Shown piece after piece: positions 25,601 through 38,620 of a stretch of 64,000 nucleotides of DNA. Made by a program: the position numbers and the translations under genes. Source of the stretch: Sympetrum striolatum (Eukaryota > Arthropoda > Insecta > Odonata > Libellulidae); contig OX388341.1 in the NCBI GenBank assembly GCA_947579665.1, positions 682,001 to 746,000 of the forward strand, given 5' to 3'. Below the pieces are notes generated by a model. It was not told where the DNA came from. It did no database searches and saw only the letters and a program-made list of their open reading frames with translations. Within the stretch, counting starts at the first letter, position 1. Each line of letters opens with the position of its first letter.

Positions 25601-27273
25601 AATACAATGGAGTCACTGGTGATGCTGCGGTGCTTAGAAAGATTAGGAGAGCCAGGAAGCGGAGGATGCCTAATAAATTGAGTATTAAAGTATACAATGC
25701 GTATTTAGTTTAACTGTCATTGCTGTTAATTGAGATTAAGTAAGCTATTGTTATCAAAGATAGAATACAATCCCTTACGATTCTTTTTCTCTTCCTGGCC
25801 ATCATTAACTCGAATCATCTTTAATACAATGGAGTCACTGGTGATGCTGCGGTGCTTTGAAAGATTAGGAGAGCCAGGAAGCGGAGGATGCCTAATAAAT
25901 TGAGTATTAAAGTATACAATGCGTATTTAGTTTAACTGTCATTGCTGTTAATTGAGATTAAGTAAGCTATTGTTATCAAAGATAGAATACAATCTCTTAC
26001 GATTCTTTTTCTCTTCCTGGCCATTATTAAGTCGAATCATCTGCAATACAATGGAGTCACTGGTGATGCTGCGGTGCTTTGAAAGAATAGGAGAGCCAGG
26101 AAGCGGAGGATGCCTAATAAATTGAGTATTAAAGTATACAATGCGTATTTAGTTTAACTGTCATTGCTGTTAATTGAGATTAAGTAAGCTATTGTTATCA
26201 ATAATAGAATACAATCCCTTACGATTCTTTTTCTCTTCCTGTCCATCATTAAGTCGAATCATCTTTAATACAATGGAGTCACTGGTGATGCTGCGGTGCT
26301 TAGAAAGATTAGGAGAGCCAGGAAGCGGAGGATGCCTAATAAATTGAGTATTAAAGCAAACAATGCGTATTTAGTATAACTGTCATTGCTGTTAATTGAG
26401 ATTAAGTAAGCTATTGTTATCAAAGATAGAATACAATCCCTTACGATTCTTTTTCTCTTCCTGGCCATCATTAACTCGAATCATCTTTAATACAATGGAG
26501 TCACTGGTGATGCTGCGGTGCTTTGAAAGATTAGGAGAGCCAGGAAGCGGAGGATGCCTAATAAATTGAGTATTAAAGTATACAATGCGTATTTAGTTTA
26601 ACTGTCATTGCTGTTAATTGAGATTAAGTAAGCTATTGTTATCAAAGATAGAATACAATCTCTTACGATTCTTTTTCTCTTCCTGGCCATTATTAAGTCG
26701 AATCATCTGCAATACAATGGAGTCACTGGTGATGCTGCGGTGCTTTGAAAGAATAGGAGAGCCAGGAAGCGGAGGATGCCTAATAAATTGAGTATTAAAG
26801 TATACAATGCGTATTTAGTTTAACTGTCATTGCTGTTAATTGAGATTAAGTAAGCTATTGTTATCAATAAAAGAATACAATCCCTTACGATTCTTTTTCT
26901 CTTCCTGTCCATCATTAAGTCGAATCATCTTTAATACAATGGAGTCACTGGTGATGCTGCGGTGCTTAGAAAGATTAGGAGAGCCAGGAAGCGGAGGATG
27001 CCTAATAAATTGAGTATTAAAGCAAACAATGCGTATTTAGTATAACTGTCATTGCTGTTAATTGAGATTAAGTTAGCTAGTTTTATCAAAAATAGAATAC
27101 AATCTCTTACGATTCTTTTTCTCTTCCTGGCCATTATTAAGTCGAATCATCTGCAATACAATGGAGTCACTGGTGATGCTGCGGTGCTTTGAAAGAATAG
27201 GAGAGCCAGGAAGCGGAGGATGCCTAATAAATTGAGTATTAAAGTATACAATGCGTATTTAGTTTAACTGTCA
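22612..27273 (+). repeat. Five-monomer and three-monomer HOR block
   Basis: Twenty-one monomers, all exactly 222 bp, many with AAGTAAGC, GGCCATTATT and CTTTGAAAGAATAGG. The five monomers from 24388 recur from 25498 at spacing 1110, failing in the fifth. The trio 24610/24832/25054 recurs at 25720/25942/26164 and again, 666 bp later, at 26386/26608/26830. The monomers at 22612 and 22834 look identical. Very low divergence suggests recent homogenisation. Confidence 0.83.
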
Positions 27274-27717
27274 TTGCTGTTAATTGAGATTAAGTAAGCT
27301 ATTGTTATCAAAGATAGAATACAATCTCTTACGATTCTTTTTCTCTTCCTGGCCATTTTTAACTCGAATCATCTTTAATACAATGGAGTCACTGGTGATG
27401 CTGCGGTGCTTAGAAAGATTACGAGAGCCAGGAAGCGGAGGATGCCTAATAATTTGAGTATTAAAGTATACAATGCGTATTTAGTTTATCTGTCATTGCT
27501 GTTAATTGAGATTAAGTTAGTTATTGTTATCAAAAATAGAATACAATCTCCTACGATTCTTTTTCTCTTCCTGGCCATCATTAAGTCGAAGCATCTGCAA
27601 TACAATGGAGTAACTGGTGATGCTGCGGTGCTTAGAATGATTAGGAGAGCCAGGAAGCGGAGGATGCCTAATAAATTGAGTATTAAAGTATACAATGCGT
27701 ATTTAGTTTAACTGTCA

Positions 27718-27838
27718 TTGCTGTTAATTGAGATTAAGTTAGCTATTGTTTTCAAAAAAAGAATACAATCTCCTACGATTCTTTTTCTCTTCCTGGCCAT
27801 CATTAAGTCGAATCATCTTTAATACAATGGAGTCACTC
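27718..27838 (+). repeat. 121-bp short monomer, class b
   Basis: Triplet CTT (GTCACTCTTGCTG). It has TTTTCAAAAAAAG where the other class b copies have AAAAATAG. Confidence 0.92.
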
Positions 27839-28282
27839 TTGCTGTTAATTGAGATTAAGTTAGCTTTTGTTATCAAAAATAGAATACAATCTCTTACGAT
27901 TCTTTTTCTCTTCCTGGCCATCATTAAGTCGAATCATCTTTTAAACAATGGAGTCACTGGTGATGCTGCGGTGCTTAGAAAGATTAGGAGAGCCAGGAAG
28001 CGGAGGATGCCTAATAAATTGAGTATTAAAGTATACAATGCGTTTTTAGTTTAACTGTCATTGCTGTTAATTGAGATTAAGTTAGCTTTTGTTATCAAAT
28101 ATAGAATACAATCTCTTACGATTCTTTTTCTCTTCCTGGCCATCATTAAGTCGAATCATCTGCAATACAATGGAGTCACTGGTGATGCTGCGGTGCTAAG
28201 AAGGATTAGGAGAGCAAGAAAGCGCAGGATGCCTCTTAAATTGAGTATTAAAGTATACAATAGGTATTTAGTTTAACTGTCA

Positions 28283-28403
28283 TTGCTGTTAATTGAGATT
28301 AAGTTAGCTATTGTTATCAATAATAGAATACAATCTCTTACGATTCTTTTTCTCTTTCTGGCCATCATTAAGTTGAATCATCTTCAATACAAAGTAGTCA
28401 CTG
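28283..28403 (+). repeat. 121-bp short monomer, class c
   Basis: Triplet GCT, preceded by ACAAAGTAGTCACT in place of ACAATGGAGTCACT; TTTCTGGCC tract. Same as 50509 and 53072. Confidence 0.92.
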
Positions 28404-31400
28404 CTGCTGTTAATTGAGATTAAGTTAGCTATTGCTATCATAAATAAAATACAATCTCTTACGATTATTTTACTCTTCCTGGCCATCATTAAAACGAATC
28501 ATCTGCAATACAATGGAGTCACTGGTGATGCTGCGGTGCTTAGAAAGATTAGGAGAGCCAGGAAGCGGAGGATGCCTAATAAATAGAGTATTAAAGTATA
28601 CAATGCGTATTTAGTTTAACTGTCATTGCTGTTAATTGACATTAAGTTAGCTTTTGTTATCAATAATAGAATACAATCTCTTACGATTCTTTTTCTCTTC
28701 CTGGCCATCATTAAGTCGAATCATCTGCAATACAATGGAGTCACTGGTGATGCTGCGGTGCTTAGAAAGATTAGGAGAGCCAGGAAGTGGAGGATGCCTA
28801 ATAAATTGAGTATTAAAGTAAACAATGAGTATATTGTTTAACTGTCATTGCTGTTAATTGAGATTAAGTTAGCTATTGTTATCAATAATAGAATACAATC
28901 TCTTACGATTCTTTTTCTCTTCCTGGCCATCATTAAGTCGAATCATCTGCAATACAATGGAGTCACTGGTGATGCTGCGGTGCTTAGAAAGATTAGGAGA
29001 GCCAGGAAGCGGAGGATGCCTAATAAATTGAGTATTAAAGTAAACAATGCGTATATTGTTTAACAGTCATTGCTGTTAATTGAGATTAAGTTAGCTATTG
29101 TTATCAATAATAGAATACAATCTCTTACGATTCTTTTTCTCTTCCTGACCATCATGAAGTCGAATCATCTGCAATACAATGGAGTCACTGGTGATGCTGC
29201 GGTGCTTAGAAAGATTAGGAGAGCCAGGAAGCGGAGGATGCCTAATAAATTGAGTATTAAAGTATACAATGCGTATTTTGTTTAACTGTCATTGCTGTTA
29301 ATTGAGATTAAGTTAGCTATTGTTATCAATAATAGAATACAATCTCTTACGATTCTCTTTCTCTTCCTGGCCATCATTAAGTCGAATCATCTGCAATACA
29401 ATGGAGTCACTGGTGATGCTGCGGTGCTTAGAAAGATTAGGAGAGCCAGGAAGCGGAGGATGCCTAATAAATTAAGTATTAAAGTATACAATGCGTATTT
29501 TGTTTTTACTGTCATTGCTGTTAATTGAGATTAAGTTAGCTATTGTTATCAAAAATAAAACACAATCTCTTACGATACTTTTTCTCTTCCTGGCCATCAT
29601 TAAGTCGAATCATCTGCAATACAATTGAGTCACTGCTGATGCTGCGGTGCTTAGAAGGATTAGGAGAGCAAGAAAGCGCAGGATGCCTAATAAATTGAGT
29701 ATTAAAGTAAACAATGCGTATTTAGTTTAACTGTCATTGCTGTTAATTGAGACTAAGTTAGCTATTGATATCAAAAATAAAATACAATCTCTTACAATTC
29801 TTTCTCTCTTCTTGTCCATCATTAAGTCGAATCATCTGCAATACAATAGAGTTTGTGATGATGCTGCGGTTCTTAGAAAGATTAGGAGAACCAGGAAGAG
29901 GAGGATGCCTAATAAATTGAGTATTAAAGTATACAATGCGTATTTAGTTTTTATTGTCATTGCTGTTAATTGAGATTAAGTTAGCTATTGTTATCAATAA
30001 TAGAATACAATCCCTTACGATTCTTTTTCTCTTCCTGGCCATCATTAAGTCGAATCATCTTTAATACAATGGAGTCACTGGTGATGCTGCGGTGCTTAGA
30101 AAGATTAGGAGAGCCAGGAAGCGGAGGATGCCTAATAAATTGAGTATTAAAGCAAACAATGCGTATTTAGTATAACTGTCATTGCTGTTAATTGAGATTA
30201 AGTTAGCTAGTTTTATCAAAAATAGAATACAATCTCTTACGATTCTTTTTCTCTTCCTGGCCATTATTAAGTCGAATCATCTGCAATACAATGGAGTCAC
30301 TGGTGATGCTGCGGTGCTTTGAAAGAATAGGAGAGCCAGGAAGCGGAGGATGCCTAATAAATTGAGTATTAAAGTATACAATGCGTATTTAGTTTAACTG
30401 TCATTGCTGTTAATTGAGATTAAGTAAGCTATTGTTATCAAAGATAGAATACAATCTCTTACGATTCTTTTTCTCTTCCTGGCCATCATTAACTCGAATC
30501 ATCAGAAATACAATGGAGTCACTGGTGATGCTGCGGTGCTTAGAAAGATTACGAGAGCCAGGAAGCGGAGGATGCCTAATAATTTGAGTATTAAAGTATA
30601 CAATGCGTATTTAGTTTATCTGTCATTGCTGTTAATTGAGATTAAGTTAGCTATTGTTATCAAAAATAGAATACAATCTCCTACGATTCTTTTTCTCTTC
30701 CTGGCCATCATTAAGTCGAAGCATCTGCAATACAATGGAGTAACTGGTGATGCTGCGGTGCTTAGAATGATTAGGAGAGCCAGGAAGCGGAGGATGCCTA
30801 ATAAATTGAGTATTAAAGTATACAATGCGTATTTAGTTTAACTGTCATTGCTGTTAATTGAGATTAAGTTAGCTATTGTTATCAAAAATAAAACACAATC
30901 TCTTACGATACTTTTTCTCTTCCTGGCCATCATTAAGTCGAATCATCTGCAATACAATGGAGTCACTGCTGATGCTGCGGTGCTTAGAAGGATTAGGAGA
31001 GCAAGGAAGCGCAGGATGCCTAATAAATTGAGTATTAAAGTAAACAATGCGTATTTAGTTTAACTGTCATTGCTGTTAATTGAGACTAAGTTAGCTATTG
31101 ATATCAAAAATAAAATACAATCTCTTACAATTCTTTCTCTCTTCTTGTCCATCATTAAGTCGAATCATCTGCAATACAATAGAGTTTGTGGTGATGCTGC
31201 GGTTCTTAGAAAGATTAGGAGAGCCAGGAAGAGGAGGATGCCTAATAAATTGAGTATTAAAGTATACAATGCGTATTTAGTTTTTACTGTCATTGCTGTT
31301 AATTGAGATTAAGTTAGCTATTGTTATCAATAATAGAATACAATCTCCTACGATTCTTTTTCTCTTCCTGGCCATCATTAAGTCGAAGCATCTGCAATAC

Positions 31401-31514
31401 AATGGAGTAACTGGTGATGCTGCGGTGCTTAGAATGATTACGAGAGCCAGGAAGCGGAGGATGCCTAATAAATTGAGTATTAAAGTATACAATGCGTATT
31501 TAGTTTAACTGTCA

Positions 31515-31635
31515 TTGCTGTTAATTGAGATTAAGTTAGCTATTGTTTTCAAAAATAGAATACAATCTCCTACGATTCTTTTTCTCTTCCTGGCCATCAT
31601 TAAGTCGAATCATCTTTAATACAATGGAGTCACTC
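31515..31635 (+). repeat. 121-bp short monomer, class b (first 3372-bp unit)
   Basis: Triplet CTT; TTTTCAAAAATAG and TCTCCTACG form. Counterparts at 34887 and 56304. Confidence 0.92.
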
Positions 31636-32523
31636 TTGCTGTTAATTGAGATTAAGTTAGCTTTTGTTATCAAAAATAGAATACAATCTCTTACGATTCT
31701 TTTTCTCTTCCTGGCCATCATTAAGTCGAATCATCTTTTAAACAATGGAGTCACTGGTGATGCTGCGGTGCTTAGAAAGATTAGGAGAGCCAGGAAGCGG
31801 AGGATGCCTAATAAATTGAGTATTATAGTATACAATGCGTATTTAGTTTAACTGTCATTGCTGTTAATTGAGATTAAGTTAGCTTTTGTTATCAAAAATA
31901 GAATACAATCTCTTACGATTCTTTTTCTCTTCCTGGCCATTATTAAGTCGAATCATCTGCAATACAATGGAGTCACTGGTGATGCTGCGGTGCTTTGAAA
32001 GAATAGGAGAGCCAGGAAGCGGAGGATGCCTAATAAATTGAGTATTAAAGTATACAATGCGTATTTAGTTTAACTGTCATTGCTGTTAATTGAGATTAAG
32101 TAAGCTATTGTTATCAAAAATAGAATACAATCTCTTTCGATTCTTTTTCTCTTCCTGGCCATCATTAACTCGAATCATCAGCAATACAATGGAGTCACTG
32201 GTGATGCTGCGGTGCTTAGAAAGATTACGAGAGCCAGGAAGCGGAGGATGCCTAATAATTTGAGTATTAAAGTATACAATGCGTATTTAGTTTATCTGTC
32301 ATTGCTGTTAATTGAGATTAAGTTAGTTATTGTTATCAAAAATAGAATACAATCTCCTACGATTCTTTTTCTCTTCCTGGCCATCATTAAGTCGAAGCAT
32401 CTGCAATACAATGGAGTAACTGGTGATGCTGCGGTGCTTAGAATGATTAGGAGAGCCAGGAAGCGGAGGATGCCTAATAAATTGAGTATTAAAGTATACA
32501 ATGCGTATTTAGTTTAACTGTCA

Positions 32524-32644
32524 TTGCTGTTAATTGAGATTAAGTTAGCTATTGTTTTCAAAAATAGAATACAATCTCCTACGATTCTTTTTCTCTTCCT
32601 GGCCATCATTAAGTCGAATCATCTTTAATACAATGGAGTCACTC
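32524..32644 (+). repeat. 121-bp short monomer, class b (first 3372-bp unit)
   Basis: Triplet CTT. Counterparts at 35896 and 57313. Confidence 0.92.
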
Positions 32645-32866
32645 TTGCTGTTAATTGAGATTAAGTTAGCTTTTGTTATCAAAAATAGAATACAATCTCT
32701 TACGATTCTTTTTCTCTTCCTGGCCATCATTAAGTCGAATCATCTTTTAAACAATGGAGTCACTGGTGATGCTGCGGTGCTTAGAAAGATTAGGAGAGCC
32801 AGGAAGCGGAGGATGCCTAATAAATTGAGTATTATAGTATACAATGCGTATTTAGTTTATCTGTCA

Positions 32867-32987
32867 TTGCTGTTAATTGAGATTAAGTTAGTTATTGTTA
32901 TCAAAAATAGAATACAATCTCCTACGATTCTTTTTCTCTTCCTGGCCATCATTAAGTCGAATCATCTTTAATACAATGGAGTCACTC
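32867..32987 (+). repeat. 121-bp short monomer, class b, read-through from previous monomer
   Basis: Triplet CTT; 5' part has TTAGTTATTGTTATC. It follows another short/full pair, giving a 121-222-121 pattern. Counterparts at 36239 and 57656. Confidence 0.92.
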
Positions 32988-33432
32988 TTGCTGTTAATTG
33001 AGATTAAGTTAGCTTTTGTTATCAAAAATAGAATACAATCTCTTACGATTCTTTTTCTCTTCCTGGCCATCATTAAGTCGAATCATCTTTTAAACAATGG
33101 AGTCACTGGTGATGCTGCGGTGCTTAGAAAGATTAGGAGAGCCAGGAAGCGGAGGATGCCTAATAAATTGAGTATTAAAGTATACAATGCGTATTTAGTT
33201 TTTACTGTCATTGCTGTTAATTGAGATTAAGTTAGCTATTGTTATCAATAATAGAATACAATCTCCTACGATTCTTTTTCTCTTCCTGGCCATCATTAAG
33301 TCGAAGCATCTGCAATACAATGGAGTACCTGGTGATGCTGCGGTGCTTAGAATGATTACGAGAGCCAGGAAGCGGAGGATGCCTAATAAATTGAGTATTA
33401 AAGTATACAATGCGTATTTAGTTTAACTGTCA

Positions 33433-33553
33433 TTGCTGTTAATTGAGATTAAGTTAGCTATTGTTTTCAAAAATAGAATACAATCTCCTACGATTCTTTT
33501 TCTCTTCCTGGCCATCATTAAGTCGAATCATCTTTAATACAATGGAGTCACTC
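33433..33553 (+). repeat. 121-bp short monomer, class b (end of first unit)
   Basis: Triplet CTT. Counterparts at 36805 and 58222. Confidence 0.92.
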
Positions 33554-34886
33554 TTGCTGTTAATTGAGATTAAGTTAGCTTTTGTTATCAAAAATAGAAT
33601 ACAATCTCTTACGATTCTTTTTCTCTTCCTGGCCATCATTAAGTCGAATCATCTTTTAAACAATGGAGTCACTGGTGATGCTGCGGTGCTTAGAAAGATT
33701 AGGAGAGCCAGGAAGCGGAGGATGCCTAATAAATTGAGTATTAAAGTATACAATGCGTATTTAGTTTAACTGTCATTGCTGTTAATTGAGATTAAGTAAG
33801 CTATTGTTATCAAAGATAGAATACAATCTCTTACGATTCTTTTTCTCTTCCTGGCCATCATTAACTCGAATCATCAGAAATACAATGGAGTCACTGGTGA
33901 TGCTGCGGTGCTTAGAAAGATTACGAGAGCCAGGAAGCGGAGGATGCCTAATAATTTGAGTATTAAAGTATACAATGCGTATTTAGTTTATCTGTCATTG
34001 CTGTTAATTGAGATTAAGTTAGCTATTGTTATCAAAAATAGAATACAATCTCCTACGATTCTTTTTCTCTTCCTGGCCATCATTAAGTCGAAGCATCTGC
34101 AATACAATGGAGTAACTGGTGATGCTGCGGTGCTTAGAATGATTAGGAGAGCCAGGAAGCGGAGGATGCCTAATAAATTGAGTATTAAAGTATACAATGC
34201 GTATTTAGTTTAACTGTCATTGCTGTTAATTGAGATTAAGTTAGCTATTGTTATCAAAAATAAAACACAATCTCTTACGATACTTTTTCTCTTCCTGGCC
34301 ATCATTAAGTCGAATCATCTGCAATACAATGGAGTCACTGCTGATGCTGCGGTGCTTAGAAGGATTAGGAGAGCAAGGAAGCGCAGGATGCCTAATAAAT
34401 TGAGTATTAAAGTAAACAATGCGTATTTAGTTTAACTGTCATTGCTGTTAATTGAGACTAAGTTAGCTATTGATATCAAAAATAAAATACAATCTCTTAC
34501 AATTCTTTCTCTCTTCTTGTCCATCATTAAGTCGAATCATCTGCAATACAATAGAGTTTGTGGTGATGCTGCGGTTCTTAGAAAGATTAGGAGAGCCAGG
34601 AAGAGGAGGATGCCTAATAAATTGAGTATTAAAGTATACAATGCGTATTTAGTTTTTACTGTCATTGCTGTTAATTGAGATTAAGTTAGCTATTGTTATC
34701 AATAATAGAATACAATCTCCTACGATTCTTTTTCTCTTCCTGGCCATCATTAAGTCGAAGCATCTGCAATACAATGGAGTAACTGGTGATGCTGCGGTGC
34801 TTAGAATGATTACGAGAGCCAGGAAGCGGAGGATGCCTAATAAATTGAGTATTAAAGTATACAATGCGTATTTAGTTTAACTGTCA

Positions 34887-35007
34887 TTGCTGTTAATTGA
34901 GATTAAGTTAGCTATTGTTTTCAAAAATAGAATACAATCTCCTACGATTCTTTTTCTCTTCCTGGCCATCATTAAGTCGAATCATCTTTAATACAATGGA
35001 GTCACTC
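34887..35007 (+). repeat. 121-bp short monomer, class b (second 3372-bp unit)
   Basis: Triplet CTT. Equal to 31515 at spacing 3372. Confidence 0.92.
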
Positions 35008-35895
35008 TTGCTGTTAATTGAGATTAAGTTAGCTTTTGTTATCAAAAATAGAATACAATCTCTTACGATTCTTTTTCTCTTCCTGGCCATCATTAAGTCG
35101 AATCATCTTTTAAACAATGGAGTCACTGGTGATGCTGCGGTGCTTAGAAAGATTAGGAGAGCCAGGAAGCGGAGGATGCCTAATAAATTGAGTATTATAG
35201 TATACAATGCGTATTTAGTTTAACTGTCATTGCTGTTAATTGAGATTAAGTTAGCTTTTGTTATCAAAAATAGAATACAATCTCTTACGATTCTTTTTCT
35301 CTTCCTGGCCATTATTAAGTCGAATCATCTGCAATACAATGGAGTCACTGGTGATGCTGCGGTGCTTTGAAAGAATAGGAGAGCCAGGAAGCGGAGGATG
35401 CCTAATAAATTGAGTATTAAAGTATACAATGCGTATTTAGTTTAACTGTCATTGCTGTTAATTGAGATTAAGTAAGCTATTGTTATCAAAAATAGAATAC
35501 AATCTCTTTCGATTCTTTTTCTCTTCCTGGCCATCATTAACTCGAATCATCAGCAATACAATGGAGTCACTGGTGATGCTGCGGTGCTTAGAAAGATTAC
35601 GAGAGCCAGGAAGCGGAGGATGCCTAATAATTTGAGTATTAAAGTATACAATGCGTATTTAGTTTATCTGTCATTGCTGTTAATTGAGATTAAGTTAGTT
35701 ATTGTTATCAAAAATAGAATACAATCTCCTACGATTCTTTTTCTCTTCCTGGCCATCATTAAGTCGAAGCATCTGCAATACAATGGAGTAACTGGTGATG
35801 CTGCGGTGCTTAGAATGATTAGGAGAGCCAGGAAGCGGAGGATGCCTAATAAATTGAGTATTAAAGTATACAATGCGTATTTAGTTTAACTGTCA

Positions 35896-36016
35896 TTGCT
35901 GTTAATTGAGATTAAGTTAGCTATTGTTTTCAAAAATAGAATACAATCTCCTACGATTCTTTTTCTCTTCCTGGCCATCATTAAGTCGAATCATCTTTAA
36001 TACAATGGAGTCACTC
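35896..36016 (+). repeat. 121-bp short monomer, class b (second unit)
   Basis: Triplet CTT. Equal to 32524 at spacing 3372. Confidence 0.92.
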
Positions 36017-36238
36017 TTGCTGTTAATTGAGATTAAGTTAGCTTTTGTTATCAAAAATAGAATACAATCTCTTACGATTCTTTTTCTCTTCCTGGCCATC
36101 ATTAAGTCGAATCATCTTTTAAACAATGGAGTCACTGGTGATGCTGCGGTGCTTAGAAAGATTAGGAGAGCCAGGAAGCGGAGGATGCCTAATAAATTGA
36201 GTATTATAGTATACAATGCGTATTTAGTTTATCTGTCA

Positions 36239-36359
36239 TTGCTGTTAATTGAGATTAAGTTAGTTATTGTTATCAAAAATAGAATACAATCTCCTACGAT
36301 TCTTTTTATCTTCCTGGCCATCATTAAGTCGAATCATCTTTAATACAATGGAGTCACTC
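36239..36359 (+). repeat. 121-bp short monomer, class b (second unit, variant)
   Basis: Triplet CTT. Differs from 32867 by A at 36309 inside the pyrimidine tract, the clearest base separating the two tandem units. Confidence 0.92.
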
Positions 36360-36804
36360 TTGCTGTTAATTGAGATTAAGTTAGCTTTTGTTATCAAAAA
36401 TAGAATACAATCTCTTACGATTCTTTTTCTCTTCCTGGCCATCATTAAGTCGAATCATCTTTTAAACAATGGAGTCACTGGTGATGCTGCGGTGCTTAGA
36501 AAGATTAGGAGAGCCAGGAAGCGGAGGATGCCTAATAAATTGAGTATTAAAGTATACAATGCGTATTTAGTTTTTACTGTCATTGCTGTTAATTGAGATT
36601 AAGTTAGCTATTGTTATCAATAATAGAATACAATCTCCTACGATTCTTTTTCTCTTCCTGGCCATCATTAAGTCGAAGCATCTGCAATACAATGGAGTAC
36701 CTGGTGATGCTGCGGTGCTTAGAATGATTACGAGAGCCAGGAAGCGGAGGATGCCTAATAAATTGAGTATTAAAGTATACAATGCGTATTTAGTTTAACT
36801 GTCA

Positions 36805-36925
36805 TTGCTGTTAATTGAGATTAAGTTAGCTATTGTTTTCAAAAATAGAATACAATCTCCTACGATTCTTTTTCTCTTCCTGGCCATCATTAAGTCGAAT
36901 CATCTTTAATACAATGGAGTCACTC
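36805..36925 (+). repeat. 121-bp short monomer, class b (end of second unit)
   Basis: Triplet CTT. Equal to 33433 at spacing 3372. Confidence 0.92.
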
Positions 36926-37369
36926 TTGCTGTTAATTGAGATTAAGTTAGCTTTTGTTATCAAAAATAGAATACAATCTCTTACGATTCTTTTTCTCTTC
37001 CTGGCCATCATTAAGTCGAATCATCTTTTAAACAATGGAGTCACTGGTGATGCTGCGGTGCTTAGAAAGATTAGGAGAGCCAGGAAGCGGAGGATGCCTA
37101 ATAAATTGAGTATTATAGTATACAATGCGTATTTAGTTTAACTGTCATTGCTGTTAATTGAGATTAAGTTAGCTTTTGTTATCAAAAATAGAATACAATC
37201 TCTTACGATTCTTTTTCTCTTCCTGGCCATTATTAAGTCGAATCATCTGCAATACAATGGAGTCACTGGTGATGCTGCGGTGCTTTGAAAGAATAGGAGA
37301 GCCAGGAAGCGGAGGATGCCTAATAAATTGAGTATTAAAGTATACAATGCGTATTTAGTTTAACTGTCA

Positions 37370-37490
37370 TTGCTGTTAATTGAGATTAAGTAAGCTATTG
37401 TTATCAAAAATAGAATACAATCTCTTTCGATTCTTTTTCTCTTCCTGGCCATCATTAACTCGAATCATCAGCAATACAATGGAGTCACTG
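37370..37490 (+). repeat. 121-bp short monomer, class d
   Basis: Triplet GCT on a background with CTCTTTCG and ATCAGCAATAC that is otherwise full length at 32080 and 35452. The short junction therefore sits on a background that also exists unbroken nearby. Confidence 0.92.
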
Positions 37491-37934
37491 CTGCTGTTAA
37501 TTGAGATTAAGTTAGCTATTGTTATCAAAAATAGAATACAATCTCTTACGATTCTTTTTCTCTTCCTGGCCATCATTAAGTCGAATCATCTTTAATACAA
37601 TGGAGTCACTGGTGATGCTGCGGTGCTTAGAAAGATTACGAGAGCCAGGAAGCGGAGGATGCCTAATAATTTGAGTATTAAAGTATACAATGCGTATTTA
37701 GTTTATCTGTCATTGCTGTTAATTGAGATTAAGTTAGTTATTGTTATCAAAAATAGAATACAATCTCCTACGATTCTTTTTCTCTTCCTGGCCATCATTA
37801 AGTCGAAGCATCTGCAATACAATGGAGTAACTGGTGATGCTGCGGTGCTTAGAATGATTAGGAGAGCCAGGAAGCGGAGGATGCCTAATAAATTGAGTAT
37901 TAAAGTATACAATGCGTATTTAGTTTAACTGTCA

Positions 37935-38055
37935 TTGCTGTTAATTGAGATTAAGTTAGCTATTGTTTTCAAAAATAGAATACAATCTCCTACGATTCTT
38001 TTTCTCTTCCTGGCCATCATTAAGTCGAATCATCTTTAATACAATGGAGTCACTC
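37935..38055 (+). repeat. 121-bp short monomer, class b
   Basis: Triplet CTT. Counterpart of 27718 (spacing 10217) and 59352 (spacing 21417). Confidence 0.92.
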
Positions 38056-38499
38056 TTGCTGTTAATTGAGATTAAGTTAGCTTTTGTTATCAAAAATAGA
38101 ATACAATCTCTTACGATTCTTTTTCTCTTCCTGGCCATCATTAAGTCGAATCATCTTTTAAACAATGGAGTCACTGGTGATGCTGCGGTGCTTAGAAAGA
38201 TTAGGAGAGCCAGGAAGCGGAGGATGCCTAATAAATTGAGTATTATAGTATACAATGCGTATTTAGTTTAACTGTCATTGCTGTTAATTGAGATTAAGTT
38301 AGCTTTTGTTATCAAAAATAGAATACAATCTCTTACGATTCTTTTTCTCTTCCTGGCCATCATTAAGTCGAATCATCTGCAATACAATGGAGTCACTGGT
38401 GATGCTGCGGTGCTAAGAAGGATTAGGAGAGCAAGAAAGCGCAGGATGCCTCTTAAATTGAGTATTAAAGTATACAATAGGTATTTAGTTTAACTGTCA

Positions 38500-38620
38500 T
38501 TGCTGTTAATTGAGATTAAGTTAGCTATTGTTATCAATAATAGAATACAATCTCTTACGATTCTTTTTCTCTTTCTGGCCATCATTAAGTTGAATCATCT
38601 TCAATACAAAGTAGTCACTG
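38500..38620 (+). repeat. 121-bp short monomer, class c
   Basis: Triplet GCT with ACAAAGTAGTCACT. Counterpart of 28283 and 59917. Confidence 0.92.

Larger units (their letters stand above)
27274..30403 (+). repeat. Family 1 block preceding the 3372-bp units
   Basis: Contains short monomers at 27718 and 28283 and 223-bp monomers at 29292 and 29737. The stretch 27496-28625 corresponds to 37713-38842 (spacing 10217), and 29070-29959 to 38843-39732 (spacing 9773), so this block has a diverged partner to its right. From 28035 onward it is also the start of the large segmental duplication with 52824. Confidence 0.82.
30404..33775 (+). repeat. 3372-bp tandem unit, copy 1
   Basis: Eighteen monomers, four of them short (31515, 32524, 32867, 33433). 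It is followed directly by a second copy at constant spacing 3372. Differences seen: C at 32937 against A at 36309, and A at 33744 against T at 37116. The 33744 difference near the end places the exchange junction upstream of that base. Confidence 0.9.
33776..37147 (+). repeat. 3372-bp tandem unit, copy 2
   Basis: Near-identical to 30404-33775, with short monomers at 34887, 35896, 36239 and 36805. Its last monomer has ATTATAGTATAC, as does the single unit at 55193-58564; the interior base at 36309 does not match that unit. Confidence 0.9.
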
